DNA from: Rhizomicrobium palustre
GTDB lineage: Bacteria > Pseudomonadota > Alphaproteobacteria > Micropepsales > Micropepsaceae
Direction: 5' to 3'
DNA: 64,000 nucleotides
Assembly: GCF_011761565.1 (NCBI RefSeq)
Contig: NZ_JAASRM010000001.1
Coordinates: forward strand, 2,356,139-2,420,138
This document shows positions 55,383-64,000 of the stretch, piece after piece. How positions within the stretch are numbered: position 1 is the stretch's first letter; each line of letters starts with the position of its first letter. Position numbers and translations under genes: made by a program. Under the pieces are notes generated by a model. It worked only from the letters and a program-made list of their open reading frames with translations. It did not search any database and was not told the DNA's origin.

Positions 55383-56309
55383 TCAGGCAGTCTCGTCGCT
55401 GACCGTATCGTGGAATTTGGTGAGATCGACCATGCGCCGCCCATCCGGCAGGCGGGAGAGGATGTCCACCAGCCGGTGATTCCACAGGATGCGGTCCGGC
55501 TGATAGGAGTGGCGGGCGAAAACCATATCGGCCAAGGTCTCGTCCGTGCCGCTGAGGAGCACGATCAGCTCGCCCTGGCAGGCTTTCAGGCTTTCGGTCG
55601 TCTGACCGTAGAGCGGGCTTGTCTCATCGACCCGGTGCATCACCGTCCAGGAGAGGGCGAAGAGGGGGGAGTGCGCTCGCACCAGCGGCAGCTCCCGGAA
55701 GCGCCGCATCATCAGGCCTTCCTGTGTGGTGTGCTGCCAGGCATAGGTAAGCGAGACATTGGCCCCCAAGATCTGATTGCCGCGCTGATTGGCGGCACGG
55801 AACATCAAGGTCGGAACACCATCGAAATTGGTGATCACCGCGGCTTGGGAGAAGAGGATGCGCGCCGAGGGCCGCGAGAAGCGCGAGAACAACACGCCGG
55901 TGATCAGGGCGAGGTTGATGATGCCCGAGAACGCCTCCACAACCACGACCACATTGGCGTAATGGGATTTGGGCACCATCACGCTGTAATTGATCGAGGC
56001 GATGGTCTGGACGCTGAAGATGAACGCGTCCCAGAAATTGCCCGGCCGCGCATAAGCGATGCCGCCCGGATCAAGCATGTAGATAAGTGCGAAGACCGAA
56101 TTGAGCAGCACGAAGAACAATCCCAGCACCGGAATGAACAGCGCCCAGGGAATGGTCAGGATGGCGTGATAGAAATCGGTCCAGCGGGTGTGGTCCTGGC
56201 CCTTGATGATGGCAAAGCGCTTCATCCCGCCCGGCGTGATATACGAGCCTGGGGCAGGTGCGGCGCGCCAATTCTTCGGCGAGATGCGGTCAGATAAACG
56301 ATTAGCCAC
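55383..56309 (-). CDS. KirBac-like inward-rectifier channel with non-canonical filter
   Basis: Homologue of bacterial inward-rectifier potassium channels, about 308 residues. It has an amphipathic slide helix (TDFYHAILTIPW), outer helix (57-80), pore helix, inner helix (VVVEAFSGIINLALITGVLFSRFSRP) and the cytoplasmic immunoglobulin-like Kir domain. The pore helix SVQTIA is followed by SINYS (105-109) where KirBac proteins have TVGYG, so both filter glycines are missing. It is therefore doubtful that it is a normal K+ channel. Start uncertain: GTG 56309, ATG 56225 or further upstream to 56363. Confidence 0.8.
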   Translation of the reverse strand: MANRLSDRISPKNWRAAPAPGSYITPGGMKRFAIIKGQDHTRWTDFYHAILTIPWALFIPVLGLFFVLLNSVFALIYMLDPGGIAYARPGNFWDAFIFSVQTIASINYSVMVPKSHYANVVVVVEAFSGIINLALITGVLFSRFSRPSARILFSQAAVITNFDGVPTLMFRAANQRGNQILGANVSLTYAWQHTTQEGLMMRRFRELPLVRAHSPLFALSWTVMHRVDETSPLYGQTTESLKACQGELIVLLSGTDETLADMVFARHSYQPDRILWNHRLVDILSRLPDGRRMVDLTKFHDTVSDETA

Positions 56310-56445
56310 GGGACTTAAACACGCTCCAGCGGGACTGCGGTTATGGGCAGTCCACGGCTCCATTGGTTTGTGGCTCTATGTATACACAGAGTGGCTGGGC
56401 TTTGAGAATGGAGGCGGAAAAACTCTTTCCGCGCTCATATACCAC

Positions 56446-56499
56446 TGTCACCCCCTCGTGCGTCGCGCTTATGCGCGATCCTCTCGGCCGGGGATGACA
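56446..56499. repeat. short family A-like palindromic remnant
   Basis: TGTCACCCCC and GGGGATGACA ends enclose about 34 nt, with an inner GCGTCGCGC / GCGCGAT stem. It looks like a shortened or decayed family A copy in the gap between the channel and GNAT genes. Confidence 0.5.
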
Positions 56500-56592
56500 A
56501 CGGCTTCTGCGTGATGCCCTTCGCGCCTTGGCGCTTCCAGGCCGTTGTGGGCGATGTTAGAAGCCGTTGAAGCGGTAGGGAGATCATCGCGC

Positions 56593-57177
56593 ATGACGGA
56601 TGTACGTTTGGGCCAGCGCGAAGATGGCGACAAGATCGCGGCGATGCTGGGAAGGGCATTCATCAACGATCCGGCGATGTCCTTCATTTTCCCGGATCAA
56701 GAGCAGCGCAAAACCCGTATGCCGCTGCTCTTTCGCCAGCTCTTTGCCAGTGACCGCAAGGCGGGTGGGGTGATGATGACCCCTGGTGGTGAAGCGGCCA
56801 CGCTATGGCGCGCGCCCGGCCGTATCGCCATCCCGTTCCTGGAAGAGCTTCTGAACGCCAAGTCGTATCTGAAAGCGTTGGGGCCGCATGTTTTTCGCGC
56901 GATGGGGCTTTCGCATGCCATCGAGGCGCAAATGCCAAAGGGCGAGTTTTGGTATCTGCACATCGCGGGCTGCGATCCGGCGGCGCAAGGCAAAGGTTAT
57001 GGCCGCGCGGTGATCCAGGCAGGGCTTGATCAGCTCGTCAAAACCGACGCCTGCTATTTGGAAACCGGCACCGAGCGCAATCTTGGCTTTTACCGCGCGC
57101 TGGGCTTTGAGCTGATCGGCGATTGGCAGGTTCCAGGCGGCCCGCGCCTCTGGTCGATGCTGCGGCCTAAGGCTTAG
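56593..57177 (+). CDS. GNAT-family N-acetyltransferase
   Basis: A 194-residue acetyltransferase with the acetyl-CoA loop GCDPAAQGKGYGRAVI (motif A) and the C-terminal ETGTERNLGFYRALGFELIG segment (motif B). Substrate unknown. ATG 56593 is chosen with GGGAG about 10 nt upstream; the frame opens at 56545. The last 11 nt overlap the oppositely oriented DUF971 gene. Confidence 0.86.
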   Translation: MTDVRLGQREDGDKIAAMLGRAFINDPAMSFIFPDQEQRKTRMPLLFRQLFASDRKAGGVMMTPGGEAATLWRAPGRIAIPFLEELLNAKSYLKALGPHVFRAMGLSHAIEAQMPKGEFWYLHIAGCDPAAQGKGYGRAVIQAGLDQLVKTDACYLETGTERNLGFYRALGFELIGDWQVPGGPRLWSMLRPKA

Positions 57178-57502
57178 ACGCCAGATACGCCGCCCATATC
57201 GTTGAAAGCCCCTGGCCCAGCTTGGCAAGGTAGTCCCAGGTGTAAAGCCCGGTATTATGGCCGTCATCGAAGACGATGCGCACGGCGTAATTGCCCACCG
57301 GCTCAAGCGCGGTGATGGCAACATTTTCCTTGCCGCGCACGGTGATCTTCTCGGCGGGACTATGGCCCTGCACCTCGGCGCTGGGCGATTCCACCCGCAG
57401 ATATTCCGCAGGCAGCTCATAGCTTTCGCCATTCTCGAAGCCGACGCGCAGCGTACGCTTGTCCTTCAACAGACGGATTTCACTTGGCCAGATGTCACTC
57501 AC
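57167..57502 (-). CDS. DUF971-domain protein
   Basis: A 111-residue single-domain protein matching the DUF971 / gamma-butyrobetaine hydroxylase N-terminal-like family: [37 protein letters not shown] and the C-terminal [12 protein letters not shown]. Stand-alone members have been linked to iron-sulphur or ApbC/Mrp neighbours; role here unknown. It is last in the cnoX-lon-trm112-DUF971 operon and overlaps trm112 by four bases. Confidence 0.86.
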   Translation of the reverse strand: MSDIWPSEIRLLKDKRTLRVGFENGESYELPAEYLRVESPSAEVQGHSPAEKITVRGKENVAITALEPVGNYAVRIVFDDGHNTGLYTWDYLAKLGQGLSTIWAAYLASKP

Positions 57503-57696
57503 TTGAAGTCTCGCTCCGCATCTGAAAGCTGGCGCGCCTCGTCCGGGCGCATGATGGGAACCCCATCGCGAATAGGATAGGCAAGCCCCGCCGCCTTGCT
57601 GATCAGCTCCTGATGTTCGCGGTCATAGCTCAAGGGCATCTTGTTGACCGGGCAGACCAGGATTTCCAGCAATTTGCGGTCAGGCTCCATCGCCAT
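57499..57696 (-). CDS. Trm112-family small protein
   Basis: A 65-residue protein resembling Trm112/Yca[17 protein letters not shown] at the N-terminus and [19 protein letters not shown] at the C-terminus. Only one cysteine is seen, so a zinc site as in eukaryotic Trm112 is unlikely. It may be a partner of methyltransferases or other enzymes. It sits 5 nt after the LON-domain gene. Confidence 0.85.
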   Translation of the reverse strand: MAMEPDRKLLEILVCPVNKMPLSYDREHQELISKAAGLAYPIRDGVPIMRPDEARQLSDAERDFK

Positions 57697-57701
57697 GCCT
57701 C

Positions 57702-58355
57702 TTAGTTCAGGGATACCGGTCCTTGCGGGCCCGCGCCGGACATCTCCAAAAGCGCGATCAGCGTATCCACCCGCTCGAGCCAGCCCGGGGCTTCCAGCAG
57801 CGCCTGCTTTTCGGCAGGCTCAAAGGGGCAGAGCATGGCAAGCGCATTGACGAGCGTTTCCGGCGGCGCACCCATCACGCTTTTCCAATCGGCCTTCAGG
57901 TCGCGATTGGCGAGATAATCCTTCAGCGAGGTGATCAGGCGTTCGCGCGGAAAATCGGTTTCATCCGGTGGCGTCAGATCTTCGCTATAGGTCTCGAAAT
58001 CCGGGCGAATACGGCGATAGGGCGTGTCGGTGGTGAATTCTTCAACCACCCGGAACCGGCACACCCCCGTCAGCGTGATCATATAGCGTCCGTCCTCGCT
58101 CTCGCGAAAACCGGTGATGCGCCCGGCGCAGCCGGTGGCCGAAAGGGCAGGGCGCAGCACTTTGTCTTCGCTTTGCGTGGGCTGGATCATGCCGATCAGC
58201 CGCGTGCCCGCCAGCGCTGCATCGACCAGCGCCAGATAGCGCGGCTCGAAGACATTGAGCGGCAACTGCCCGCGCGGGAGCAAAAGCACCCCCGTCAGCG
58301 GGAAGATGTCGAGCACATCCGGCAGATCGCCAAGGGTGTTGTAGATAAAGGCCAT
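57702..58355 (-). CDS. LON substrate-binding-domain protein
   Basis: A 217-residue protein made of the N-terminal domain of Lon protease alone ([24 protein letters not shown] at the start; [20 protein letters not shown]). It has no ATPase or peptidase part. It probably helps bind unfolded proteins, consistent with the upstream CnoX gene 4 nt away. Confidence 0.9.
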   Translation of the reverse strand: MAFIYNTLGDLPDVLDIFPLTGVLLLPRGQLPLNVFEPRYLALVDAALAGTRLIGMIQPTQSEDKVLRPALSATGCAGRITGFRESEDGRYMITLTGVCRFRVVEEFTTDTPYRRIRPDFETYSEDLTPPDETDFPRERLITSLKDYLANRDLKADWKSVMGAPPETLVNALAMLCPFEPAEKQALLEAPGWLERVDTLIALLEMSGAGPQGPVSLN

Positions 58356-58359
58356 GGCT

Positions 58360-59289
58360 TTACGAGAACAGGATCGAGGAAAGCTTGCGGCGGGCGGAGA
58401 TGGTCCGTTCGTCGGTCGGCCCCATCGCTTCGAACAAGGTCACAAGCTGCTTGCGGGCGGCTTCTTCATTCCATTTGCGGTCACGCTTGACGAGTTCGAG
58501 CAGCGCCTCGATGGCGCCTTCGCGGTCGCCATCGGCGTCAAGGGCGAGCGCCAGATCATAGCGCGCCTGATGGTCGTTGGGATTGGCGGCAAGCTTGGCT
58601 TCGAGTTCCGTATTCTTGCCCGAAGCCGCCGCCGCCTTTTCGCGCAAGGAAAGCTCGGCATTGACCGCGCGCACGGCCTCGTCATTGGCGTCGTCAGGGC
58701 GCACCAGCGCGAGGGTGGTTTTGGCGCGTTCCAGATCGCCGCTTTTGAGGTAGCAGCGCGCCAGACCCGCCACAGCCTTGGGGTTGCCAGGCTCATCCTG
58801 CAACACATGGGCATAGGCTTGGGCGGCTTGGCCGATATCGCCCTGCTCGAAGGCCTGCTCGGCAAAGGCGAGAACTTCCGCCGCATGATCGTGGCCGCCG
58901 TGACCGCCGCCTTCGCCGATCAGTCCGGCGACGAATTGGTTGAGCTGGCTATCGGGGATTGCGCCCATGAAGCCGTCCACCGGCTGGCCGTTCTTGAATG
59001 CGTAAACGGTCGGGATCGACTGAATGCGAAGCTGGCGAGCAATTTCCTGGTTCTCGTCGACATTGACCTTCACCAGCTTCACCGCGCCCTTCGCCTCGGT
59101 GACGGCTTTTTCAAGCGCCGGGGTAAGCTGCTTACAGGGACCGCACCAGGGGGCCCAGAAATCCACGATCACCGGTACTTCGCGGCTCGCTTCCAACACA
59201 TCCGCCGCGAAAGTGGCGAGGCTGGAATCCTTAATGTGGGGATTTGCGCCTTCTTTAGGGGTGGAACCGCCGAGACCAAACAAAGCCAT
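58360..59289 (-). CDS. thioredoxin-TPR co-chaperone CnoX/YbbN-like
   Basis: A 309-residue protein with an N-terminal thioredoxin domain (DFWAPWCGPCKQL, CGPC at 49-52) and C-terminal TPR-like helices (about 130-300; for example GDIGQAAQAYAHVLQDEPGN and GDREGAIEALLELVKRD). CnoX-type proteins protect substrates from oxidation and pass them to GroEL or DnaK. Here the active site keeps both cysteines, so redox activity is likely. ATG 59289 gives a clean start; the frame opens further up. It is first of a four-gene minus-strand operon. Confidence 0.92.
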   Translation of the reverse strand: MALFGLGGSTPKEGANPHIKDSSLATFAADVLEASREVPVIVDFWAPWCGPCKQLTPALEKAVTEAKGAVKLVKVNVDENQEIARQLRIQSIPTVYAFKNGQPVDGFMGAIPDSQLNQFVAGLIGEGGGHGGHDHAAEVLAFAEQAFEQGDIGQAAQAYAHVLQDEPGNPKAVAGLARCYLKSGDLERAKTTLALVRPDDANDEAVRAVNAELSLREKAAAASGKNTELEAKLAANPNDHQARYDLALALDADGDREGAIEALLELVKRDRKWNEEAARKQLVTLFEAMGPTDERTISARRKLSSILFS

Positions 59290-59471
59290 GGTGAAAAATC
59301 CTGTGATGCACTCCCCAACATGGGCGCTCGGCAACGGAAAGAAAAGGGGGCGCGCGCTGGGGGAATGCCCACTTTCCCAAGAGGCAGAAAGGCGCAGTGG
59401 CGGGGGCGGCAGGAGCTCTTGCACTTGTCGGACAAATTCAGCATAGAGCCATGCGTCCGAAAGGTTTCCGC

Positions 59472-61490
59472 ATGAAAATCACGGCCAAAAATTTCGCGCT
59501 AGGCTTAGGGGTATTGGCTCTGGGCTTTCTCTCCGCGGCGAATGCTGCCGTGCTGGACGAACATCGCCTTGCCGCGGCGCATTTCGGGGCGGATGCGCCC
59601 TGGTATGAGGGCAATATTCCTTTTTTTGAATCTGCCGACCCAAAGCTCGATCAGGTTTACTATTATCGCTGGCAGATTTTCCGGGCGCATCAGCGCGATC
59701 TGGGCAACCTCGGCTATATCTCCACCGAATTTCTGGAAGATGTCGGCTGGCAGCTCGAGCCCTATGCCAGCCTTAACGACGCCACCGGCTTTCACATCTA
59801 TGAAGGGCGCTGGCTGCGCGACCGGCGTTATGCCGCCGATTACATCGACTTCATGACCTCCGTCGGCAACGACCATCACTTCGCCGAATATATCGGCGAT
59901 GCGGTCTATGCTCGCGCGCTGGTGGATGGTGACACGGGGTTTGCGGCCTCAAAGCTCGCGGCGTTGAAGAAAAGCTATACCGCCTGGGACGATCACTACG
60001 ATCCGGCGAAGAAGCTCTATTGGATCATGCCGCTCTTGGACGCGACCGAGTATACCATCGCCTCCATCGATGCGAGCGGCGGCAAGGATGGCTTCTGGGG
60101 CGGCGATGCGTTCCGCCCTTCGATCAACTCTTTCATGTTCGCCAATGCTGTCGCGATTGCGCGGCTCTCCGCGTTGAGCGGTGATACGGCCGTGGCAACG
60201 GAATATGCCGCCAAGGCCGAAGACATTCGCGCCCACATGTTGGCGGATCTTTGGAACCCGTCCTTTTCGCATTTCATCGACCGCTACAAGGTTTCTAACC
60301 AGTTCGTGAAATACTGGGAGCCAATCCGCGGGCGCGAACTTGTCGGCTATGTGCCCTGGGCCTTTGGCGTGGTGCCGTCTGATGCGAAATATGATGCGGC
60401 TTGGGCCTATCTCTTATCGCCCGATGGGCTTGGCGGTCCGCATGGCTTGCGCACGGTGGGGCCGTCCTACGAATATTATATGAAGCAGTATCGCTATGAC
60501 GCAGCGACGAGCTTGCGCGAATGCCAGTGGAATGGGCCGGTCTGGCCGTTCCAGACCACGGCGGTGCTGACGGCGATGCAGAACTTCCTGCAGGATGAGC
60601 GCCAGAAGGCGGTGACGCGCACCGATTATCTGCGCCTTTTGCGCCAATATGCGGATCTGCATTTCCAGAACGGCAAGCTCGATCTGGAAGAAGATTACGA
60701 CCCGGCGACTGGAAAACCCATCGTCGGCCTGCCGCGCAGCCATCACTATTTCCATTCTGGCTTCGATGATCTTGTCATCACCGGCCTCGCAGGTATTCGT
60801 CCGCATGAGGATGATGTTCTGGAGGTCAATCCGCTGCTGCCCTCCGACCCCAAGGACCCGCAATATCTGAAATACTTCGCGCTGGAAGATGTGCCTTATC
60901 ACGGCCATTTGGTGGGTGTGGTGTTCGATGCGGATGGCAAGAAATATGGGCTTGGTGCGGGGCTTTCGGTGTTCGTCGACGGCAAGATCGTGGCGCATGA
61001 GCCGGGCTTAAAGCGCGTCCTTCTGCCCTTGCCGCGCCTTGCGCCGCAGCCCGTGGCCCGCCCGATCAATCTTGCGCGGAACCTCAAACTCACCGGCTAT
61101 CCCCACGCCAATGCCTCCATCAACGCCGATGCGCCGAGCCTTTATCGCGCCATTGATGGGCGGGTGTGGTTCTTCCCCGAAATGCCGCATGGCTGGACGA
61201 CGGAAGGCGGCGCGGGCGCGCAATGGTACGCGGTCGATTTCGGCAAGCCGACCGCCACGCAGTCAGCGGAACTTGCCTTCTTTGCGGACAGCGCCAAATA
61301 CGCAGCGCCGGAAAATATCCGCCTGCAAATTCTCTCTGGCGGCAAGTGGCGCGATATCGCCAATGCCAAGCCGGTCGCGAACGGCATCACCAAGCTTCAG
61401 TGGTCCTCCGCCCAGGCCGAACAAGTGCGTGTGTCCTTCACCGTGCCCAAAGGCAAGGTCGTGCGGCTGGTGCAGATGAAGGTGTTTTAG
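59472..61490 (+). CDS. secreted alpha-toroidal glycoside hydrolase (MGH1/GH63-like)
   Basis: A 672-residue secreted protein with signal peptide (about 1-24, ending ANA). The main part (about 30-490) has alternating helices and motifs of (alpha/alpha)6 glycosidases: YYYRWQIFRAHQRDL, FWGGDAFRPSINSFMFANA and ECQWNGPVWPFQTTAVL. A C-terminal segment (about 540-670) looks like a discoidin-type carbohydrate-binding module. Substrate not determinable; related enzymes act on alpha-linked oligosaccharides. AAGG precedes ATG 59472. It is divergent from cnoX and followed by a family B element. Confidence 0.75.
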   Translation: MKITAKNFALGLGVLALGFLSAANAAVLDEHRLAAAHFGADAPWYEGNIPFFESADPKLDQVYYYRWQIFRAHQRDLGNLGYISTEFLEDVGWQLEPYASLNDATGFHIYEGRWLRDRRYAADYIDFMTSVGNDHHFAEYIGDAVYARALVDGDTGFAASKLAALKKSYTAWDDHYDPAKKLYWIMPLLDATEYTIASIDASGGKDGFWGGDAFRPSINSFMFANAVAIARLSALSGDTAVATEYAAKAEDIRAHMLADLWNPSFSHFIDRYKVSNQFVKYWEPIRGRELVGYVPWAFGVVPSDAKYDAAWAYLLSPDGLGGPHGLRTVGPSYEYYMKQYRYDAATSLRECQWNGPVWPFQTTAVLTAMQNFLQDERQKAVTRTDYLRLLRQYADLHFQNGKLDLEEDYDPATGKPIVGLPRSHHYFHSGFDDLVITGLAGIRPHEDDVLEVNPLLPSDPKDPQYLKYFALEDVPYHGHLVGVVFDADGKKYGLGAGLSVFVDGKIVAHEPGLKRVLLPLPRLAPQPVARPINLARNLKLTGYPHANASINADAPSLYRAIDGRVWFFPEMPHGWTTEGGAGAQWYAVDFGKPTATQSAELAFFADSAKYAAPENIRLQILSGGKWRDIANAKPVANGITKLQWSSAQAEQVRVSFTVPKGKVVRLVQMKVF

Positions 61491-61495
61491 CCAAT

Positions 61496-61605
61496 CGTCA
61501 TGGCCGGGCTCCGACCCGGCCATCCATTTTATCGCCGCACAACATTTGTGTTCGCGCCAGATCCATGCATTGCCTGGATGGCCGGGTCGGAGCCCGGCCA
61601 TGACG
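61496..61605. repeat. palindromic element, family B, copy 2
   Basis: Perfect 31-nt terminal inverted repeats beginning CGTCATGGCCGGGCTCCGAC and closing with the complement, around a 48-nt centre. It differs from copy 1 in the arm loops (CTCCGA against CTTGA), yet both arms agree within each copy. Confidence 0.85.
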
Positions 61606-61646
61606 GAAATTGGATTGGGCGAGGGATCCAGTCTGAAGATTTTCCC

Positions 61647-62165
61647 CTACTTCTCCGGTATCCCCGCGATTACCGGCTGATACCCAAGCGCCTCGATGAA
61701 GCGGACAAGGTCATCGGGTGTCACCGAGGTCGTGCGATCATTGCGCAGCGGGTGATAGTTGACCGGATTGTTCTTCAGCATCTCGGCGTCCAGCACCGGG
61801 CGAACCTGACGGGTGGTGTCATTTATAAGCGCGAAGGGTGTCACCGATCCGGGGGTGATGCCAAGCGTAGCCACCAGAAGTTCCGCCGAGCCGAAGGAAA
61901 AGCGCGGCGCATCGAGCTGTTTGGCGAGCGCGTTCAAATCCACCCGCCGCTGCGCGTCCACCACCACCAGCCATAGTCCGCCTTTTTTATCTTTTAAAAA
62001 GAGGTTCTTGGTGTGCCCGCCGGGAATGGTCTCCTTGATGGAGGCTGATTCTTCCACCGTGAACACCGGCGGGTGCGCATAGGTCTTATAGGCAATGCCA
62101 AGGGCCTGAAAACGGTTGTACAGCGCGGTTTCACGCGCATCGGCAGAAGGAAGTGTTTCGCTCAT
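61647..62165 (-). CDS. YbaK/ProX-type prolyl-tRNA deacylase
   Basis: A 172-residue trans-editing domain that clears mischarged tRNA-Pro (Ala-tRNA-Pro in ProXp-ala relatives). Visible motifs: YAHPPVFTVEES, PGGHTKNLFLKDKK with the conserved Lys and His, and PFALINDTTRQVRPVLD. It is single-domain, not fused to ProRS. It lies between the palindromic repeat and the TonB receptor promoter area. Confidence 0.9.
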   Translation of the reverse strand: MSETLPSADARETALYNRFQALGIAYKTYAHPPVFTVEESASIKETIPGGHTKNLFLKDKKGGLWLVVVDAQRRVDLNALAKQLDAPRFSFGSAELLVATLGITPGSVTPFALINDTTRQVRPVLDAEMLKNNPVNYHPLRNDRTTSVTPDDLVRFIEALGYQPVIAGIPEK

Positions 62166-62396
62166 TTGCTCATTTCATCAGCATAACTTGCATTTTTGCG
62201 GCAGCTTAAATGTGACAGTCCATAAAGCGCCACAAAAACGTAGTGCGCCTGCCACAGCGGCACGTAAAGCGCACATCGCCTAACCGTGTTTTCATTGACA
62301 CAATTATGCAGCATCCACACATTCCCCGCCAATAACGCTGCGCGTTCCTAAGGCAGTGCAACTGGCTGTCCGAAATTTCGGCATTAGAGGGGTAAT

Positions 62397-64000
62397 ATGA
62401 CGGGTAAAGCGACCCAGATCGGCAAATTCACTTCACTTCTTCTTCTCTCGGCGGCGTTCTGCGGCATTGCCCAGGCCCAGCAGATTGAAGAGGTGACGGT
62501 TACCGCGCAGCGGCACGCGGAAAACCTGCAGGATGTGCCGATGTCGGTGGCGACGCTCGACACCAACAAGATCGAATCCATGTTTGCCTCCGGCCAGGAT
62601 GTGCGCGCGTTGGCGAACTCGATCCCCAACGTCTATGCCGAAAGCTCGAACGGCCGCGTGGCGCCGCGCTTCTATATTCGCGGCCTCGGCAACACCGATT
62701 TCGATCTCGCCGCCTCGCAGCCCGTGTCCATCATCATGGACAATGTGGTGATGGAAAACGTCATCCTGAAGAGCTCGCCGATTTACGATCTCGCGGCGGT
62801 GGAAGTGGATCGCGGCCCGCAGGGCACGCTGTTCGGCCGCAACACCACGGCCGGTATCATCAAGCTCACCACGGCCAAGCCGACGGATGACTATCAATCC
62901 CGCTTCACGGCCTCTTATGGCTCCTTCGGCACCACCAATATCGAAGCTGCAGCCGGTGGCGGCCTGACCGATACGATTTCGGCGCGCATTTCCGGCATCT
63001 GGCAGCATCGCGACAACTACATCGACAACGCCTTCCAGAAGACCAACGGCGTGATGGGCGGCTATGACGAAAAGGCCGCACGCTTGCAGGTGCAGTGGAA
63101 GCCGGATGACAAGTTCTCGGCCCTGTTCAACGTACATTTCCGCTCGCTGGATGGCACCGCGGCGATCTTCCGCGCCAACATCGTCGACAAGGGCTCCAAC
63201 AAGCTCAATTCGAACTACGTCTATAACAAGGTGTATTTCGACGGCGGCGCCAACAACCCGCAGAAGTACAATGGCCTCGGTACCTCGGCCGAGCTGGCCT
63301 ATGATTTCGGCCCGGTCACGCTGACCTCGATCACCGGTTACGAATACACCCACGGTTATAGCCGCGGCGATATCGACGGCGGCAATCCCACCGGTCCGGG
63401 CGTGATCTTCTTCCAGTCCGACACGCAGGACGGCCTGGATTATCTGCATCAGTATTCCCAGGAAATTCACCTAGCCTCGAACTCGACCGGTCCGCTCTTC
63501 TGGCAAGTCGGCGGCTTCTGGTTCGATACCGATTACCAGGACACGACCAATCCCTTCTATGTCGCCCCCACCGCAGTGCGCCAGACCAACATCTCCTACG
63601 CGCTGTTCGGCCAGACGAGCTACCAGTTCACCGACAAGCTGAAGGTGACGGGCGGCATCCGCTGGACCTCTGACACCAAAGGCATGACGGCGAATGGCCC
63701 CTTGATGAAGCCGATCACCGACCCGGTGCGTCTGCGCGGTTCCAACATCTCCTGGGACGTGAGCGCCGATTACAGCTTCACGGACGACCTGAAAGCCTAT
63801 GCCCGCGTAGCGACCGGCTTCCGTGCGCCGTCCATCCAGGGCCGCAATCTCGCTTTCGGCAATGGCTATTCCCAGGCCCGTTCGGAAACCATTACCTCCT
63901 ATGAAGCGGGTGTGAAGACCGAGCTCCTGGATAAAAGCCTGCGCCTCAACTTCGACGGCTTCACCTATTACGTCCGCAACATGCAGTTCTCGGCGATCGG
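62397..64000 (+). CDS. TonB-dependent outer-membrane receptor (3' end outside window)
   Basis: Substrate-specific outer-membrane transporter powered by TonB. The visible 534 codons give a signal peptide (about 1-27, ending AQA), a TonB box-like EEVTVTAQR (31-39), a plug domain (FYIRGLG, VEVDRGPQGTLFGRNTTAG) and the first part of the beta-barrel. The start ATG has AGAGGGG upstream. Substrate unknown; nearby glycosidases suggest carbohydrate, but siderophore or B12-type ligands cannot be excluded. The gene runs past the window end. Confidence 0.92.
   Translation, partial: MTGKATQIGKFTSLLLLSAAFCGIAQAQQIEEVTVTAQRHAENLQDVPMSVATLDTNKIESMFASGQDVRALANSIPNVYAESSNGRVAPRFYIRGLGNTDFDLAASQPVSIIMDNVVMENVILKSSPIYDLAAVEVDRGPQGTLFGRNTTAGIIKLTTAKPTDDYQSRFTASYGSFGTTNIEAAAGGGLTDTISARISGIWQHRDNYIDNAFQKTNGVMGGYDEKAARLQVQWKPDDKFSALFNVHFRSLDGTAAIFRANIVDKGSNKLNSNYVYNKVYFDGGANNPQKYNGLGTSAELAYDFGPVTLTSITGYEYTHGYSRGDIDGGNPTGPGVIFFQSDTQDGLDYLHQYSQEIHLASNSTGPLFWQVGGFWFDTDYQDTTNPFYVAPTAVRQTNISYALFGQTSYQFTDKLKVTGGIRWTSDTKGMTANGPLMKPITDPVRLRGSNISWDVSADYSFTDDLKAYARVATGFRAPSIQGRNLAFGNGYSQARSETITSYEAGVKTELLDKSLRLNFDGFTYYVRNMQFSAI

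Overview
The window looks like chromosomal DNA from a free-living, GC-rich (roughly 60%) alphaproteobacterium. Evidence: a full hopanoid locus using the HpnC/D/E route to squalene, a class I lysyl-tRNA synthetase, the two-domain dCTP deaminase, Mla-type lipid-transport proteins, a TonB-dependent receptor and plant-polysaccharide hydrolases. I cannot name a genus from sequence alone. No rRNA, tRNA, transposase, prophage or CRISPR array was seen.

1-2.6 kb: a KDPG aldolase / KDG kinase pair closed by a strong terminator, then an AT-richer orphan gene for a TIR/deoxyribosyltransferase-like protein with a C-terminal membrane helix. 2.7-22.8 kb: hopanoid block. hpnI-hpnJ, hpnK-hpnL, then hpnA-B-C-D-E joined by 4-nt start/stop overlaps, shc and hpnG all read rightward. 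hpnH and ispH read leftward; ispA and hpnM rightward; hpnN and an mlaA-type lipoprotein leftward. Together they supply isoprenoid precursor, squalene, hopene, adenosylhopane and its processed side chain, and probably transport to the outer membrane.

23-29.4 kb: a small secreted protein, an unrecognised beta-barrel protein, EttA, a short accessory segment (membrane protein plus VapBC) bracketed by inverted copies of one terminator, then a second mlaC/mlaA pair. 29.4-35.7 kb: an ArsR-methyltransferase regulator (SahR-like) in an operon with metF and metH, then a LysE exporter. The same AT-rich palindrome lies over this operon's promoter and upstream of metE at 53.6 kb. metE also has a cobalamin riboswitch, so the two methionine synthases look co-ordinated.

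36-50.7 kb: two-domain dCTP deaminase, a DinG-like helicase, LysRS, ICMT-like methyltransferase, a Tat-exported phosphoesterase, an S24-type repressor, pyrD, DoxX, TetR, leuB, leuD, an encapsulated-ferritin family protein without an encapsulin, and a bacteriohemerythrin. 51-64 kb: metE, a GH51 arabinofuranosidase, a KirBac-like channel with a non-canonical filter, GNAT, a CnoX / LON-domain / Trm112 / DUF971 operon, an alpha-toroidal glycoside hydrolase, a prolyl-tRNA deacylase-like protein and a TonB-dependent receptor cut by the window end. Two families of dispersed palindromic elements sit in several intergenic gaps.
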